Source: Bacteroidales bacterium (GTDB taxonomy: Bacteria; Bacteroidota; Bacteroidia; Bacteroidales; JAADGE01). Taken from it: a DNA stretch of 8,553 nucleotides. The notes below the pieces were generated by a model, which saw nothing but the letters and a program-made list of their open reading frames with translations, was not told where the DNA came from and ran no database searches. Shown here one piece after another: positions 1-6,494 of the stretch. The first letter of the stretch is position 1, and the number at the start of each line of letters is the position of its first letter. The stretch spans positions 1-8,553 of the forward strand of contig JANTGL010000108.1 of assembly GCA_024762915.1 (NCBI GenBank), given 5' to 3'. Position numbers and translations under genes: made by a program.

Positions 1-1103
1 GAAAAACGAGCACTTTCGGGAACCATAACCAGGATTTTCTCGCCTTTTTTCAATTTACCTGAATTCAATAATTCTTCCAACATCAAATAAGCAGATGCCG
101 AGCCGACATTTCCTACGTACGGAAGGTTTAAAAACCATTTATCTTCGGCAATGTATATGCCGTTTGCTTTCATTTCTTCATAAATTTTATCTTTAAAATA
201 CATGGAAGAAAGATGCGGTAAAAACCATTGAATATTTTCTGTTGAAAACTTATGTTTTTGTGTTAATTCAACTAAAAATTCGGCACCTTTTTTAACGATA
301 TTGTTGCCGAGAAGGCGGGTATCTTGCTGTAATACCATTAAGGAATTTTCGCTGATGTACTCGTCACTTAAATCTTTCCAAGGAGTTAATTTTCCGTCCG
401 ATTTTTTTTCTGCACCGCCATACATACAGGTTTCCAATTCGCCGGCAAAAGACGTAATTTCAATCCAATCAATTTTTAAAGATCTGCCGGAAGCATTCGG
501 TTTATTTTCAAGTAATGCTGCAGTAGCACCGTCGGATAACATCCAGCGTAAAAATTCTTTACTGAAAGCCAGCATCGGATTTTTTTCTAATTTTGACAGT
601 TTATCAGCTTCAATATTATACCGATTTGCCGAAAGCCATGTCGAAAGTTTTTCACTTCCGGTGCAAACGGCATTTTTTGTATTTCCGGACATAACCGAAA
701 GCCAAGCATATTTCATTGCCAACATTCCGGCATTGCATGACCCGTTAAAAGAGCTGTATTCGGTTTTTCCCGTTCCCAATTCACCGTGAACCATCGAGGC
801 GTGTGATGGCAAAAGTTGATCGGGACTTGTCGTTCCGCATGCAAGAAGCTCAATATCGTTAATCGTAAAATCGTTTTTTTGCAATTTTCTTATTGCATTA
901 GCCGTTAATTCAGCATTCGAAAAAGTTGATTTTTGATTTTTATCAATGGCATAATAACGTGTTTTTATACCATTATTTCGCAAAACAATCGGGCGTGCTT
1001 TGGAATTTGTTCCGTTAATTTTTCCCAGATAACTCTCCATTTCGTCGTTACTGACGGGTTCTCCGGGTAAAAATTTCTCAACGGCATTTATATAAACATT
1101 CAT
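1..1103 (-). CDS. darB: DarB-type ketosynthase (KAS III family), 3' end cut by window edge
   Basis: Partial gene: 367 codons are visible from an ATG at 1103 with no stop before base 1. The protein is a thiolase-fold KAS III-like enzyme with all three catalytic residues in place: Cys123 in GSCNAG, His297 in FLPHLSS and Asn332 in YVGNVGSAS. The last visible residues (VMVPESARF) resemble the C-terminal strand of the fold, so probably only a short tail is missing. In the DarB family this enzyme joins a beta-ketoacyl chain to an alpha,beta-unsaturated acyl chain and closes a 1,3-cyclohexanedione ring, the precursor of dialkylresorcinols. The assignment rests on divergence from ordinary FabH (no DEWIxxRTGI motif, a long N-terminal region) and on darA lying 65 bases upstream on the same strand. 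It is presumably cytosolic and cotranscribed with darA, though a promoter-like element lies in the gap. A different acyl-condensing KAS III is the main alternative. Confidence 0.85.
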   Translation of the reverse strand, partial: MNVYINAVEKFLPGEPVSNDEMESYLGKINGTNSKARPIVLRNNGIKTRYYAIDKNQKSTFSNAELTANAIRKLQKNDFTINDIELLACGTTSPDQLLPSHASMVHGELGTGKTEYSSFNGSCNAGMLAMKYAWLSVMSGNTKNAVCTGSEKLSTWLSANRYNIEADKLSKLEKNPMLAFSKEFLRWMLSDGATAALLENKPNASGRSLKIDWIEITSFAGELETCMYGGAEKKSDGKLTPWKDLSDEYISENSLMVLQQDTRLLGNNIVKKGAEFLVELTQKHKFSTENIQWFLPHLSSMYFKDKIYEEMKANGIYIAEDKWFLNLPYVGNVGSASAYLMLEELLNSGKLKKGEKILVMVPESARF

Positions 1104-1133
1104 CTTATCTTTTATTGCAATTTTCAGGGCTTG

Positions 1134-1165
1134 CAAAAATAAATTTTTTTATTGAAAATGACGAA
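1134..1165 (-). promoter_or_regulatory. Promoter-like element in the darA-darB gap
   Basis: On the minus strand the sequence has TTCG (1162-1165), 20 bases, then TATTTTTG (1134-1141). The second box fits the Bacteroidota -7 consensus TAnnTTTG exactly and the first is one base from the -33 TTTG. The expected start of transcription lies about 25 bases before the darB ATG at 1103. The -33 box begins just after the darA stop. AT-rich DNA yields such matches by chance, so confidence is modest. Confidence 0.4.
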
Positions 1166-1168
1166 TTT

Positions 1169-2077
1169 TTATAGTGAGGTATGTTGTATAAGTTCTTTTT
1201 TGACCTTTTTAGGTAAAATAAGTTTTATTATTCTGAAAATTAATGAAGCGAAAGGCGAAACGACATAAATGACAAAAAACAAATAATAACTGAATAATGT
1301 TAACAATCGTTTTCTTCTTTTCGGATTGTTTTTGCCTTTTTTTAAAATCAAATTCGCCCAAATATGAAAAATGCGTATACCGGTAAGTTCGGTTTTCATA
1401 ATATGATAATCAATGTGAACGGCATTTAATCTTAAAAGTTCATTTTGTAAGTTGCTGAAATTAGTTTCTTTTACGGAATTAAAAATCGGATTGCCGAATT
1501 TAGATGCCGATTTAATATCGGAGCTTGAAACACCGGCTTCCGGAAAATATTTTGATGCTTCTTTTTTTCCGTTTATCAGCCAACGAACAATGGTTATCAC
1601 ACTGATTAAATTGTGATGCTTATCGGATAAAACAATGTTACCTACCAAATTTCCGCCGGCTTTTTTTATTAAATTTTTAACAACTTTATTGGCACTTACC
1701 CACATATTTCTTGTTCCGTAAACGGTCATTACCGGTTTATTTTTAAAAATATTTTTAGCATCTTCACTTTTAAGAAATGAACTGATTGGTACAGAAGGTG
1801 AAAGATACCAAACTTGGAGACCTAAAATAACTAAATCATATTGTTCAGAGTTATTAACATTTAATGCTTTTATAGGTATATCAATACTTTTAACGCTTTC
1901 GGGAAAAACATCATAAAAAGTTGAACTCGGTTGCCACGGAAACGGATAATCTTGTTCCGGTTCTATTTTAAGATAGTCAATGTCAACAGAATTCAGTTCA
2001 GCATTTTTTAATACAGCGTTTAAGATATCTTTTATTTGTCCGGATTGGGTGTAGTAAATAACGAGGATTTTTTTCAT
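1169..2077 (-). CDS. darA: DarA-like dialkylresorcinol biosynthesis enzyme (flavodoxin-like)
   Basis: The protein has 302 residues and starts at an ATG. It opens with a beta strand and a phosphate-binding-like loop (ILVIYYTQSGQ, about residues 4-14) as in flavodoxin/NAD(P)H:quinone-reductase folds. The later segments YDLVILGLQVWY and PVMTVYGTRNMW are also typical of flavodoxin-type cores. It matches the proteins named dialkylresorcinol condensing enzyme DarA, which act with the DarB ketosynthase; the likely role is oxidative aromatisation of the DarB cyclohexanedione to the resorcinol. A long hydrophobic stretch flanked by basic residues (about 258-290, from LLTLF to KLILP) suggests the C-terminus is anchored in the inner membrane, unlike simple soluble flavodoxins. 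darB follows after 65 bases; the LRR lipoprotein gene lies 76 bases upstream. No TAnnTTTG match was found in the upstream gap. The family call is firm, the exact reaction less so. Confidence 0.85.
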   Translation of the reverse strand: MKKILVIYYTQSGQIKDILNAVLKNAELNSVDIDYLKIEPEQDYPFPWQPSSTFYDVFPESVKSIDIPIKALNVNNSEQYDLVILGLQVWYLSPSVPISSFLKSEDAKNIFKNKPVMTVYGTRNMWVSANKVVKNLIKKAGGNLVGNIVLSDKHHNLISVITIVRWLINGKKEASKYFPEAGVSSSDIKSASKFGNPIFNSVKETNFSNLQNELLRLNAVHIDYHIMKTELTGIRIFHIWANLILKKGKNNPKRRKRLLTLFSYYLFFVIYVVSPFASLIFRIIKLILPKKVKKELIQHTSL

Positions 2078-2115
2078 TTGTAAATTTAATATCGTTTATT
2101 GAATATAAATTTCTA

Positions 2116-2145
2116 AATTTTCATATTTGTGTTAGCTTGAAAATT
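2116..2145 (-). repeat. AT-rich inverted repeat between the LRR gene and darA
   Basis: Perfect 8-base arms, AATTTTCA (2116-2123) and TGAAAATT (2138-2145), flank a 14-base loop just after the stop of the LRR lipoprotein gene. It could act as a weak 3' end signal for that gene, but the stem is nearly all A-T, the loop is long and no T tract follows, so it may be chance. Confidence 0.25.
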
Positions 2146-2153
2146 GTAACACT

Positions 2154-3005
2154 TTACTTTACATATTTTTCAAACCTTGTCGGAATTATATGTTCATACT
2201 CATAATTATATTGCCCGTCTATATCTATATATTTACCTAGATAAAGGTTTCTTACTTTTTTTACTTCTTTTAAATCAAGCATATTATGATCTATAGCGAA
2301 TGAGTATACATTTTTTAACTTTGTTATATCAGCGGGAACTTTTTTAATATAATTATATCCTAAGTTTATATTCTCCAAATTGTTTAATTCAAAAATAAAA
2401 CTTTGTATTTCTTTTAACTTATTAAATCTAATTGAAATGTATCTCAATTTTTTTAAATTTGCCATTGAGCTTGGAAGGCTTTCAATTGAATTACTATTTA
2501 AATCTAAGTCATATAAATTTGTAAGATTACCAAATTCATCAGGCAATGTTTTAATCAAAGTAGCAGAAATTTCAATATCTATAAGGTTTTTTAACTTTTC
2601 TATATCCGGAGGAATATCTTTAATAGGATTGTTGTCTATTCTTAGCTCTTTTAAACTTTCAATATCAAATAACCATAAAGGCAAATCCTGAATTGTAGTA
2701 TAATAAATCGTTAATTTTTCTAAATTTTTAAATTCTTGAATTTCTTTCGGAATTTCAACAATTTCAACTCCTGTTAAATAAAAACTTCTTACTGAATCTT
2801 TGTGTTTAAGAGCTTCATTAATATTTGGATAGTCAGCTTCTTTAATAATACTGTCATTGATGTTATCAGATATATTATCCTTTTTTTTATTATCAATTGA
2901 TTTTGTTTTTGACTGTCCGTCACTTTTATTATTACAAGAAAAAAGAATAACAAAAATTATTAAAATTCCCGCTGCTTCAAACATTCTGAAATTTTGTTTT
3001 TTCAT
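2154..3005 (-). CDS. Leucine-rich-repeat lipoprotein
   Basis: The protein has 283 residues. A signal peptide with a basic start (MKKQNFR), a hydrophobic core and the lipobox LFSC predicts lipidation at Cys24. A Lys/Asp/Ser-rich linker follows to about residue 60. From there to about 265 run seven or eight repeats of about 23 residues, with recurrent patterns such as L..L.L..N.I..LP..I..L..L (for example LYDLDLNSNSIESLP and LRYISIRFNKLKEI). This is the typical short bacterial LRR solenoid, usually a binding scaffold. Such lipoproteins in Bacteroidota sit in the outer or inner membrane; ligand and role are unknown. It lies between the ABC transporter genes and darA with 448 gene-free bases upstream. 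It is visibly richer in AAT, ATT and AAA codons than its neighbours. It has no evident link to resorcinol chemistry and may be a later insertion. No clear promoter was found upstream. Confidence 0.85.
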   Translation of the reverse strand: MKKQNFRMFEAAGILIIFVILFSCNNKSDGQSKTKSIDNKKKDNISDNINDSIIKEADYPNINEALKHKDSVRSFYLTGVEIVEIPKEIQEFKNLEKLTIYYTTIQDLPLWLFDIESLKELRIDNNPIKDIPPDIEKLKNLIDIEISATLIKTLPDEFGNLTNLYDLDLNSNSIESLPSSMANLKKLRYISIRFNKLKEIQSFIFELNNLENINLGYNYIKKVPADITKLKNVYSFAIDHNMLDLKEVKKVRNLYLGKYIDIDGQYNYEYEHIIPTRFEKYVK

Positions 3006-3124
3006 AATTTGATTTTAGAGGTTAATAAATTATTGAATATGATCTTTTTATTGTCTATTTTTAAGTTAAAACTCTGCAATTCCGGTGCAGTTACTTTAGT
3101 TTCTATAAATATTATTTGAATATC

Positions 3125-3243
3125 GAACAGGGATTAACGATTTAAGAATAATGAAGTTTCAAAGAAATAAGAAGTATGTATTGTTCAAAATATAATACCT
3201 TTTGTTTTTTACTTCAAAAATCGTTATTCGTTAATCGATGTTC
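3125..3243. repeat. Long imperfect inverted repeat (MITE-like or repeat remnant)
   Basis: The arms are 3125-3157 and 3211-3243, 33 bases each. When one is reverse-complemented, about 25 of 33 positions match without gaps, including GAACA at the outer end, GATTAACGA in the middle and TGAAGT at the inner end. The spacer is 53 bases and codes for nothing. The whole could fold as a cruciform or RNA hairpin, or be the remains of a small non-autonomous mobile element. Terminal direct repeats were not identified. Confidence 0.5.
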
Positions 3244-3271
3244 TCAAATCAATTCATAAATTTTTATTTTA

Positions 3272-3290
3272 AAACGAATTTCATTCGTTT
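3272..3290. repeat. Perfect 8-bp hairpin with TTC loop
   Basis: AAACGAAT (3272-3279), loop TTC (3280-3282), ATTCGTTT (3283-3290). The palindrome is perfect. No T tract follows on the strand of the neighbouring genes, so a terminator role is not supported; it is probably part of the same intergenic repeat family. Confidence 0.45.
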
Positions 3291-3304
3291 GTTATCAAAC
3301 CTCC

Positions 3305-3317
3305 GGATTTTCAATCC
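3305..3317. repeat. Short hairpin with TTC loop
   Basis: GGATT (3305-3309), loop TTC (3310-3312), AATCC (3313-3317). The outer flanks AACC (3298-3301) and GGTT (3323-3326) can extend the pairing across small internal loops. It lies 14 bases from the other TTC-loop hairpin and has the same loop, suggesting one structured element. Confidence 0.3.
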
Positions 3318-3404
3318 ATAGCGGTTTAGTTTATTATTCCTTGTTCTTTATTCGTTATTTCTGATAAAAAGAATATCGTATTTTATTTTTTAATTTCGAG
3401 TACG

Positions 3405-3454
3405 GTCGCCTTAAAAAGACGACTTACAATTGTCGCCTTTAAAAGACGACCTAC
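3405..3454 (-). repeat. Two tandem 23-base palindromic units (REP-like) after the permease gene
   Basis: Units at 3405-3427 and 3432-3454 differ at only two or three positions and are separated by AATT, giving a period of 27 bases. On the minus strand, the sense of the operon, each unit folds with stem GTCGTCTT against AAGGCGAC and a 3-base loop; the single non-Watson-Crick position is a G-U wobble in RNA. On the plus strand the same position would be a C-A mismatch, so the hairpin favours the operon transcript. The second unit touches the permease stop codon. No T run follows, so this looks like a REP-type repeat or 3' stabilising structure rather than a classic terminator. Confidence 0.55.
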
Positions 3455-4719
3455 TAAAACCTCAATCGTTTTGCACCTTCATATAACCGGGCAATGAAAA
3501 TAGTTATTATAAAAAAACCAATTAAAGCCGAAATTTCCGGAAGTATGTCTGTAACAGTTCCGTTTTTCAAAAAAATATCGTAAAAACTTTCTAATCCCCA
3601 ATTTAGAGGTGAAATAATACTTATTTTTTGCATAAGGGCAGGCATGGCATAAACCGGAAACCAAATGCCGCCGAGTGATGCCAAAATAATAACCGAAACC
3701 GAACCGAAAACACCGGCTTGTTCATGCGTTTCGGCAATTGTTCCCACAAGAATTCCGTAACCCACGGCAGCCAATCCGGATGCCAAAGCCGTTATCATTA
3801 ATGCCAAAGGATGTGTTCCGAGATTAAGAACCGGCAAACCGAAAAGCGGTAAAATAAAAATACCGGCTAAAATCATTAAAATAAATTGTAAAAATGTGAT
3901 ACCGAGATATACAATAGTTTTGCTGCCGAGAACGGTCAAATAATTTCCGGGCATGGTTAATAAGCGAAAAAAACTTCCGTTATCGCGCTCGTATATCATA
4001 TTGCCTGCCAGCGGTATAACGATAAAAAACATGGCAAACATTGTCCATGCCGGAACATTGTGTTGGGTTGAATTAGGTTTGATACTTGTTTCATTTTCAT
4101 AGGCAAAACTTTCTTTAAAAACAATGGTTTCAATTGGTTTGTCAAGCAAATCGGGTTTTGTTCCGGTAACAGCTTCAAGTTGTTCGGCAAGAATTTTAAA
4201 CAGTATCTGTGTTTCAATTTTTGAGGTGTAGGTTTGCAAATTTGAAATTACGGTTTGCCGAAACGTATTTTTTGTTGTGGGATCGGTCAGAATTTGAATT
4301 TCAAGTTTGTTAAAATTAATGTCCCGCTTATTACCGGAAAGAGCAAAAATATTATTTACAATCGGTTTAACATTTTTTCGAATGGTATCGGTTGCACCGG
4401 CAGGAATGATGATGGCTATTCGGTATTTGCCCGATGCGACTTCTTTTTTTGCTTGCGAAAAAGTATTTATTGCCGTATCAATTTCAAAAATATCGGATTT
4501 CAAGAGACCTTCTTTCAGAGATTTGCTCAGAATGTCATTATCGTTATCGATGTAAAGAATTTTAATTTTTCTGTCACTGAGATTTTTTAAAGTACTGTCT
4601 TGAACTAATGTAACAACAATAATCATAGCAATCGGCATAACAAACAAAATAATTAATCCGGGAATATCGCGAATTAATACTAAAAATTCTTTTTTAACCG
4701 ATGCTTTAAGTTTATACAT
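3454..4719 (-). CDS. ABC-2 type transporter permease
   Basis: The protein has 421 residues and starts at an ATG that overlaps the ATPase gene by 8 bases, which implies translational coupling. The layout is that of the ABC2_membrane_3/DrrB-like export permeases. One membrane segment lies at about residues 21-41 (GLIILFVMPIAMIIVV). A large region of about 180 residues, probably extracytoplasmic, follows. Five more segments lie at about 226-243, 266-295, 305-327, 335-357 and 394-412. The ERDNGSFFRLL stretch after the second segment is typical of the cytoplasmic coupling region of this family. With the adjacent ATPase it would form an inner-membrane exporter, by position perhaps for the resorcinol/flexirubin product or an intermediate. 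The substrate cannot be read from sequence, and lipid or drug export is equally compatible. Two tandem hairpins follow its stop. Confidence 0.9.
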   Translation of the reverse strand: MYKLKASVKKEFLVLIRDIPGLIILFVMPIAMIIVVTLVQDSTLKNLSDRKIKILYIDNDNDILSKSLKEGLLKSDIFEIDTAINTFSQAKKEVASGKYRIAIIIPAGATDTIRKNVKPIVNNIFALSGNKRDINFNKLEIQILTDPTTKNTFRQTVISNLQTYTSKIETQILFKILAEQLEAVTGTKPDLLDKPIETIVFKESFAYENETSIKPNSTQHNVPAWTMFAMFFIVIPLAGNMIYERDNGSFFRLLTMPGNYLTVLGSKTIVYLGITFLQFILMILAGIFILPLFGLPVLNLGTHPLALMITALASGLAAVGYGILVGTIAETHEQAGVFGSVSVIILASLGGIWFPVYAMPALMQKISIISPLNWGLESFYDIFLKNGTVTDILPEISALIGFFIITIFIARLYEGAKRLRF

Positions 4720-5446
4720 TTGTGTTATTTCTCGTTAAAGTAAAAAACAGTTCTTCCAAATTTGTGCAACCGGCTTCTTTTACCAATTTTGTAGGTTTTC
4801 CTTGTGTAATGATTTTCCCTTTGTCAATAATTGCAATATCGGTACAAAATTTTTCGGCTTCTTCTAAATAATGTGAGGTATAAATAATCGTTGTTCCGTC
4901 GGCATTTATTTTTTTTAATTCCTGCATAATTTCAAGTCGAGAATGTGCGTCAATGCCAACTGCAGGTTCATCAAGCAATAATAAATCAGGTTTATGTAAA
5001 ACACCGGCAATCAAGTTAATGCGACGTTTCATACCGCCCGAATAGGTTTTTATTTTTTTATCGGCATGCCGACTTAAACCGAAAATTTCCAACCAATGTT
5101 CGGTAAGGTCTTTAAGTTCATTTTTTGCTAAACCGTACATCTTTCCGAAAAAATACAAATTTTCTTTTGCCGTAAGTGTCGGATAGAGGGCTATACTTTG
5201 AGGCACCACGCCGATGATTTTTTTAATCTCGGAAATTTGTGTTCTGACGGATAAATTATTGATAAATATTTCACCGGTTGTCGGAGGGAATAATCCGCAA
5301 AGCATTGAAAATGTGGTTGTTTTTCCTGCTCCGTTTGTTCCCAATAATCCGAAAATTTCGCCTTTATTTATATGTAATGAAACTCCGTTAACAGCAAATT
5401 CCGTTGAATTTTTATAGATTTTTGATATGTTTTCTAATTTTACCAA
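4712..5446 (-). CDS. ABC transporter ATP-binding protein
   Basis: The 244-residue nucleotide-binding subunit has all core motifs, numbered from the start used here: Walker A GTNGAGKT (36-43), Q-loop Gln83, signature YSGGM (135-139), Walker B LLLLDE (155-160) and the H-loop His192 in YTSHYLEEAE. It belongs to the CcmA/DrrA-like group that pairs with ABC-2 permeases, and its partner is the next gene, overlapping by 8 bases. There is no in-frame ATG before the Walker A motif, so translation must begin at a TTG. TTG at 5446 gives MVKLENISKIY, the usual N-terminus of the family, 4 bases after the stop of the previous gene. TTG at 5467 would add seven atypical residues and overlap that gene by 17 bases. 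Function as an ATPase is certain; the transported substrate is not known. Confidence 0.9.
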   Translation of the reverse strand: MVKLENISKIYKNSTEFAVNGVSLHINKGEIFGLLGTNGAGKTTTFSMLCGLFPPTTGEIFINNLSVRTQISEIKKIIGVVPQSIALYPTLTAKENLYFFGKMYGLAKNELKDLTEHWLEIFGLSRHADKKIKTYSGGMKRRINLIAGVLHKPDLLLLDEPAVGIDAHSRLEIMQELKKINADGTTIIYTSHYLEEAEKFCTDIAIIDKGKIITQGKPTKLVKEAGCTNLEELFFTLTRNNTNV

Positions 5447-5450
5447 ATTC

Positions 5451-6464
5451 TTACAGCTTTTTAACAATTTTATTCAAATTGATAAATGTTTTTTCTTCTT
5501 CGTTTTTTATTTTTAATAAAAGCTGAGATACTTCATCATACGGATGTTCTCCCGAATGCCTGTCTTTAAATATTCTTCCGGCAGCAACGCCGAATTCACG
5601 CCATAAATCACCTACTTGTGTCATTTGTTCAGAAATATCATTTAATTCCGGAGAATTCATTATTCCGGATGCTTCTTGCAAAAATGCCGCATATAAAAAT
5701 CGAAATCCTGCTCCGCCGGTACCTATTTCTTCCTGCATTCTAACAACTTGCCCGAGATATAATTTTGCTTTTCGTTCACCGAGTTTCTGCGGCCACTTTT
5801 TTACATGTTTTGCCAATGTTGTTATTCCTTTTAAACCGAAATAGGGAACCGGAATTGTCAACATATCTTTACAAGTATGTTTTATTCCTTTAACGATTGC
5901 CGTATTTATATCATAGCTTTCCGGAACATTATTAATATAATACATTTTACCTTTCGGTTTATATGTTCCTTTTGCAAAACGTGTCTTAAGCAAATCCTCA
6001 TATTTTAGCGGTTCAATTTTTTCCATTATCGGATCGCTGATATAATATGTATCATTATTTTTACCCACGGCAATAATATTGTGTGCATTAAAACGAAAAC
6101 GATAAGCCGGCGGAAAATAGCTTAAATCATAAACCCCGACAACCATACCTGCAGGAATTCCTTTTTCAATCAGCTTGTCAAGTTCATCCATTGAAGTTTT
6201 CTCGTTTCGGAAACGTTTAACTTCAACATCAATACCCAATCTTTTTGTAACTCTTTTAAAAATAGCTCCCGGTAAAGGTCGAAAAGAAGTAACCGGAATA
6301 CCGTTCATTTTTATAAAAGGCATGTATGAAAAAAACAAGCCCGATCCGATACCGAAAATCATGGGTTCGCTTAATTCAATACCGTGAAACCGAAGTAAAT
6401 TTGCCGTTACACCGTTTTCGCAATGTGCCGACATTTTATGATTAAATTTTATTATATTATTCAA
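5451..6464 (-). CDS. BtrH-like acyltransferase (BtrH N-terminal / DUF4872 type)
   Basis: The protein has 337 residues. The N-terminal part carries SAHCENG with Cys15, then SEPMIFGIGSGLFF, then NAHNIIAVG with His128 and ISDP with Asp144. This Cys-His-Asp order and spacing resembles papain-like/C39-like cysteine enzymes. BtrH of butirosin biosynthesis moves an acyl group from a carrier protein to an aminoglycoside; here the acceptor is unknown. Homologues occur in DAR/flexirubin clusters, so transfer of an acyl chain to a resorcinol or lipid is a reasonable inference. Residues from about 155 on form a helical region of the DUF4872 type. The start chosen is a TTG at 6464, because it keeps the KFNHK stretch just before SAHCENG. 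The first ATG, at 6434, would give 327 residues starting right at MSAHC. The gene is in the same frame as the one upstream and 30 bases from its stop. No signal peptide is seen, so it is probably cytosolic. Confidence 0.8.
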   Translation of the reverse strand: MNNIIKFNHKMSAHCENGVTANLLRFHGIELSEPMIFGIGSGLFFSYMPFIKMNGIPVTSFRPLPGAIFKRVTKRLGIDVEVKRFRNEKTSMDELDKLIEKGIPAGMVVGVYDLSYFPPAYRFRFNAHNIIAVGKNNDTYYISDPIMEKIEPLKYEDLLKTRFAKGTYKPKGKMYYINNVPESYDINTAIVKGIKHTCKDMLTIPVPYFGLKGITTLAKHVKKWPQKLGERKAKLYLGQVVRMQEEIGTGGAGFRFLYAAFLQEASGIMNSPELNDISEQMTQVGDLWREFGVAAGRIFKDRHSGEHPYDEVSQLLLKIKNEEEKTFINLNKIVKKL

Positions 6465-6494
6465 AATTAAATTGAGTTTAGAAATTTGTATATT

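Larger units (their letters stand above)
3006..3453. other. Gene-free, repeat-rich intergenic region
   Basis: These 448 bases hold no convincing gene on either strand. They contain a long imperfect inverted repeat, two short perfect hairpins with TTC loops, and a pair of tandem palindromic units beside the permease stop, each listed separately. The 10-base word TTATTCGTTA occurs in the right arm of the inverted repeat (3224-3233) and again at 3348-3357, suggesting decayed copies of an interspersed repeat. Confidence 0.6.

Noticed and set aside
301..789. Open frame of 162 codons on the plus strand
   Set aside because: It lies antisense inside darB, whose catalytic residues are intact, and the translated protein resembles no family; it is a shadow frame.
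2116..2145. Inverted repeat as an intrinsic terminator of the LRR gene
   Set aside because: The stem is almost entirely A-T, the loop is 14 bases and no T tract follows; kept only as a low-confidence repeat.
2380..2691. Open frame of 103 codons on the plus strand
   Set aside because: Antisense to the LRR repeats; its regularity simply mirrors the repeat structure of the real gene.
2078..3120. Bacteroidota-type promoters for darA and the LRR gene
   Set aside because: No TAnnTTTG match was found in the gap before darA or in the bases just upstream of the LRR gene, so no promoter is annotated there.
3006..3453. Possible CRISPR array or intact insertion sequence
   Set aside because: Only two tandem units with a 4-base spacer and no transposase frame are present; the structure fits palindromic repeats and remnants.
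3996..4590. Several short open frames on both strands within the permease gene
   Set aside because: The permease has a full membrane layout and overlaps its ATPase partner; these frames show no family features.
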